In this document: positions 27,101-29,817 of the stretch, piece by piece
Position numbering within the stretch: position 1 is the stretch's first letter
Layout: each line of letters opens with the position of its first letter
Origin: Prorocentrum cordatum
Taxonomy: Eukaryota; Sar; Dinophyceae; Prorocentrales; Prorocentraceae
Length of the DNA stretch: 29,817 nt
Reading direction: 5' to 3'
Assembly: GCA_963575745.1 (NCBI GenBank)
Contig: CAUYUJ010016299.1
Span: forward strand, 64,001 to 93,817
Translations under genes and position numbers: made by a program
The notes under the pieces: model-generated
The model's database searches: none
Seen by the model: only the letters and a program-made list of their open reading frames with translations
Told to the model about the DNA's origin: nothing

Positions 27101-27420
27101 TCGTATTACCTGAGGCTTCCTCACGAAAATGATGAAAATGTGGCTGCGGCCTAGGCGGCGCAGGGGGGCCGTGCACCAGGGGTCCCAACAATAATTATTC
27201 TTTAGAATTAATAATGTTCAACAACAACAACAACAACAACAAAGCAAGGGCGGCCAGCGCCGACCCGTCGGGACCCCCCCCCCGGCAACAACCACAACAA
27301 CGACCCCCCCCCCACAACACCACAACAACGCCATTGAATTCTATTTGTATGAAAATCTGCGGACCTCCTCTCTGGCACCAACGGTCCCTGCCGGCAAAAA
27401 GCATGTGTGCACCGGAGAAG
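27101..27420. repeat. Short CAA tract, C-runs and small hairpin
   Basis: (CAA)n at 27219-27242, preceded by ATTATTCTTTAGAATTAATAAT (27191-27212), which can fold imperfectly, and followed by two CCCCCCC runs in CAAC-rich context. No gene seen. Confidence 0.6.
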
Positions 27421-27852
27421 CGAGGAATTCCTAGGAATCCTTAGGAATTCATGGGAATCCTTAGGAATTCCTGGGAATCCTTAGGCATTCCTAGGGATCC
27501 TGAAGAATTCCGAAGAATCCTCCAAGATTCTTAGGAACCCATAGGAATTCGGATGAATCCTTCGGAATTCTTAAGAATCGTTTGGGGTTCCTAGGAATCC
27601 TTGGGCATTCCTAGAAATCCTTAGGAATTTCTAGGAATCCTTAGGCATTCCTAGGAATATGTTCGGAACTCCTGGGAATCCTTAGGAACTCCTAGGAATC
27701 CTTACGAGAACCGACGAATCCTTAGGAACTCCTAGGAATCCTTAGGCATTCCTAGGAATCCTCTAGGAATCTTTAGGCATTCCTAGGAATCCTTAGGTAT
27801 TCCTAGGAATCCTTGGGAATTCCTGGGAATTCTTAGGAATCCCTCGGAATTC
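27421..27852. repeat. 20-bp satellite GGAATTCCTAGGAATCCTTA, left array
   Basis: About 21 units of strict 20-bp length (rarely 21, one unit halved). Each is two related decamers, GGAATTCCTA and GGAATCCTTA. Most units contain the palindrome AGGAATTCCT or CCTAGG. The same family resumes at 28711. Confidence 0.95.
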
Positions 27853-28165
27853 CAACCAACGCAATCCTCGAGCCCACTGCTGGGGTGAACGGGGCGGCCA
27901 TACGGCCACCAGCCAAACAACCAACCAACCGAGCCGCCGAAGGTGAACGGCCGCGCCCTCCTCGTCGTCGTCCTTCTCCTCCTCCTCCTCATGTTCCTCC
28001 TCCTCCTGCTTTTCCTCATCATGCCTTCCTCTTTCCCATCATCCACCACCACCTTATCCTCTTCCTCCTCCTCCTCATAGTTATCTCCCTCTTCATCGTG
28101 TTCTTGCTGCTGCTGCTCTCCCCCCTCCTCCTGATGCCCCTCCCTTCCTCCTCCTACTTGTGCCC
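27853..28165. other. Spacer between satellites, CTC-rich
   Basis: A ~100-base unique stretch, then a CTC/CTT tract at 27958-28150. No gene recognised. Confidence 0.6.
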
Positions 28166-28690
28166 CCCCTCAGGGGAATCTCTCAGAGGCGCTCAGACCT
28201 TCTCAGATGCTCTCAGAACCTCTCAGAGGCTCTCAGAACCTCTCAGAAACTGTCAGAACCTCTCGGAGGCTCTCAGAACCCTCAGAAACTGTCAGAACCT
28301 CTCGGAGGCTCTCAGAACCTCTCAGAAGCTGTCAGAACCTCTCAGAGGCTCTCAGAATCTTTCAGAAACTGTCAGAACCTCTCAGAGGCTCTCAGAACCT
28401 CTCAGAGGCTCTCAGAACGTCTCAGAAGCTCTCAGGGGCATCACAACGTCTCAAAGGCTCTCAGAAGCAGAACCTCTCAGGGGCTCCCAGAACCTCTCAG
28501 AAACTTTCAGAAACTCTGAGAAACTCTCAGAGGCCCTCAGAAACTCTCAAAACCTCTCAGAGGCTCTCAGAACCTCTCAGAACCTCTCAGAAACTCTCAG
28601 GGGCTCTCAGAGGCTCTCAGGAGGTCTCAGAAACTCTCAGAGTCTCCCAGAACCTCACGCAGGCTCCGGAAGGCTCTCAGAACCGCTCAT
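28166..28690. repeat. 10/20-bp satellite CTCAGAACCTCTCAGAGGCT
   Basis: About 50 decamers of the form CTCAGAACCT, CTCAGAGGCT, CTCAGAAACT, mostly alternating so that a 20-bp period is apparent. Plus-strand frames stay open and encode the same SQNLSEALRT-like peptide in different registers. Confidence 0.95.
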
Positions 28691-28710
28691 AGTCTTCAAA
28701 AGTGGATGGA

Positions 28711-29817
28711 AGCCATAGGAAGTCCTAGTGATCCTAGGAATTCCTAAGAATTCCTAGGATTCCTGGAATTCTTAGGAATTCCCAAGAATCCTTAGGAATT
28801 CCCAATCATCCTTAAAGGAATCCATAGGAATTTCGACGAATCCTTTGGAATTCCTAAGGGTCCTTAGGAATTCCTAGGAATCCTTAGGAATTGCTAGGGA
28901 TGCTTCGGAAATCCTATGGATCCTTTGGAATTCCTGAGAATCCTTAGGAATTCAAAGGAGTACTTAGGAATCCAGATGAATCCCAATGGATTCCTAGGAA
29001 TCCTTAGGAAATCCTAGGGACCCTTCGGAATTCCTACGAATCCTTAGGAATTCCTAAGAATCCTTCGGAATTCCTAGAAATCCTTTGAGATTCAGAGGAA
29101 TCCTCTAGACTTCCTAAGAATCATTAGGAATTCCTAGGAATCATTTGGGATTCCTAAGAAGGCTTCGAATCCCTAGAAATCCTGCGGAATTCTCTGGGAG
29201 CCTTCGGAATTGCTCGGAATCCGTAGGAATTCCGATGAATCCCTAAGAATCCGGAGGGAATCCTTAGGAATTCCAAAGAATCCTTAGGAATTTTGAAGAA
29301 TCCTTCGGAATTCCCAGGACTCCTTAGGAATTCCTAGGAACCCTTAGGAATTGCTAGGGATCTTTAGGAATTCCAAGGCGTCGTTGGAAATTCCGATGAA
29401 TCGCTGGAAATTCCAATGAATCCTTTGGAATTCCTAGGAATCCTTTGGAATTCCTAGGAATGCTTTGGAATTCCTAGGGATCCTTCGGAATTCCTACGAA
29501 TCCTTAGGAATTCCGAAGGATCTTTCGGAATTCCTAGGAATCCTTCGAAATTCAAAGGAATCCTTCGGAATTCCTACTTCTCCTTAGGAATTCAAAGGAA
29601 TCCTTCGGAATTCCTTGGGAATTCCTGGGAATTCTTAGGAATCCCTCGGAATTCCTGGGAATCCTTAGGAATTCCTAGGTATCCTCAGGAATTCCTAGGA
29701 ATCCTCTGAAATTCTTAGGAATCCCTCGGAATTCCTAGAAATCCTTAGGAATTCCTATGAATCTTTTTGGGAATTCCTACGAATCCTTAGGAAGTCCTAG
29801 GAATCCTTCGGGAATCC
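28711..29817. repeat. 20-bp satellite GGAATTCCTAGGAATCCTTA, right array
   Basis: About 55 units of the same family as 27421-27852, running off the end of the window. Variants change mainly the TAGG/TTAG positions (CGG, GGG, AAG), while GAAT and ATTC steps stay in register. Confidence 0.95.

Noticed and set aside
27885-28718. 277-codon plus ORF with SEALRTSQ repeats
   Set aside because: All plus frames give the same repeat because the DNA period is 20; this is satellite DNA, and the N-terminal part is a CTC tract.
27421-29817. CRISPR-like regular repeats
   Set aside because: No unique spacers; contiguous 20-bp units in a eukaryotic context.

Overview
The window looks like dinoflagellate nuclear DNA. 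Coding capacity is scattered over short minus-strand exons. The best-supported introns use a mix of GT, GC and GA donors with AG acceptors, a known dinoflagellate habit. The conserved pieces are an intraflagellar-transport gene and two protein types that I recall as multicopy and dinoflagellate-restricted. Everything else is dense in micro-, mini- and satellite repeats. Genus is not determinable by eye; a large-genome, long-intron lineage (Prorocentrum-like) is only a guess. A 100-base N run at 7218-7317 is a scaffold gap.

Layout from the left: 1-600 holds nothing recognisable. 600-1015 is TA and A-rich simple sequence. 1031-1939 (minus) is a transposon-like dinoflagellate ORF with a cysteine cluster. 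2085-2465 is a tandem duplication, one copy of which carries a 120-bp inverted-repeat element (MITE-like); a second copy of the element lies at 8255-8375. From 12399 leftwards to 3385 runs a minus-strand multi-exon gene encoding a lysine/alanine-rich (KKPA-motif) protein of a dinoflagellate-type family. At most junctions where I could place both ends, the reading phase carries across. Its introns are filled with GAG, GAT, GA and hexanucleotide tracts.

12480-14570 is repeat-rich: a TATA/CATATG tract, iterated CCGGAACCA motifs with a perfect hairpin, four ~240-280 bp G/C-run tandem repeats, and inverted fragments of them. 14570-17300 has no recognised gene but holds a foldback element (16341-16556). 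From 24656 leftwards to 17499 are four minus-strand exons of IFT172, the flagellar transport protein. They join into 104 continuous residues across three phase-0 introns, and all four donors are GA or GC. Neither the upstream nor the downstream remainder of IFT172 was recognised, so the locus is either a gene with introns over 5 kb or a fragment; the KKPA gene could lie inside an IFT172 intron.

The right third holds a 26-bp minisatellite (18.7-19.1 kb), a ~90-bp tandem repeat (22.5-23.3 kb), CTC and CAA tracts, an unassigned minus ORF (25.35-26.26 kb), an AT-rich island (26.82-27.1 kb), and a satellite block from 27.42 kb to the window end. That block is three arrays with a strict 10/20-bp period, one family interrupted by a second. 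No rRNA, tRNA, CRISPR or bacterial-type gene was found. Nearly all long plus-strand ORFs are translations of simple repeats.
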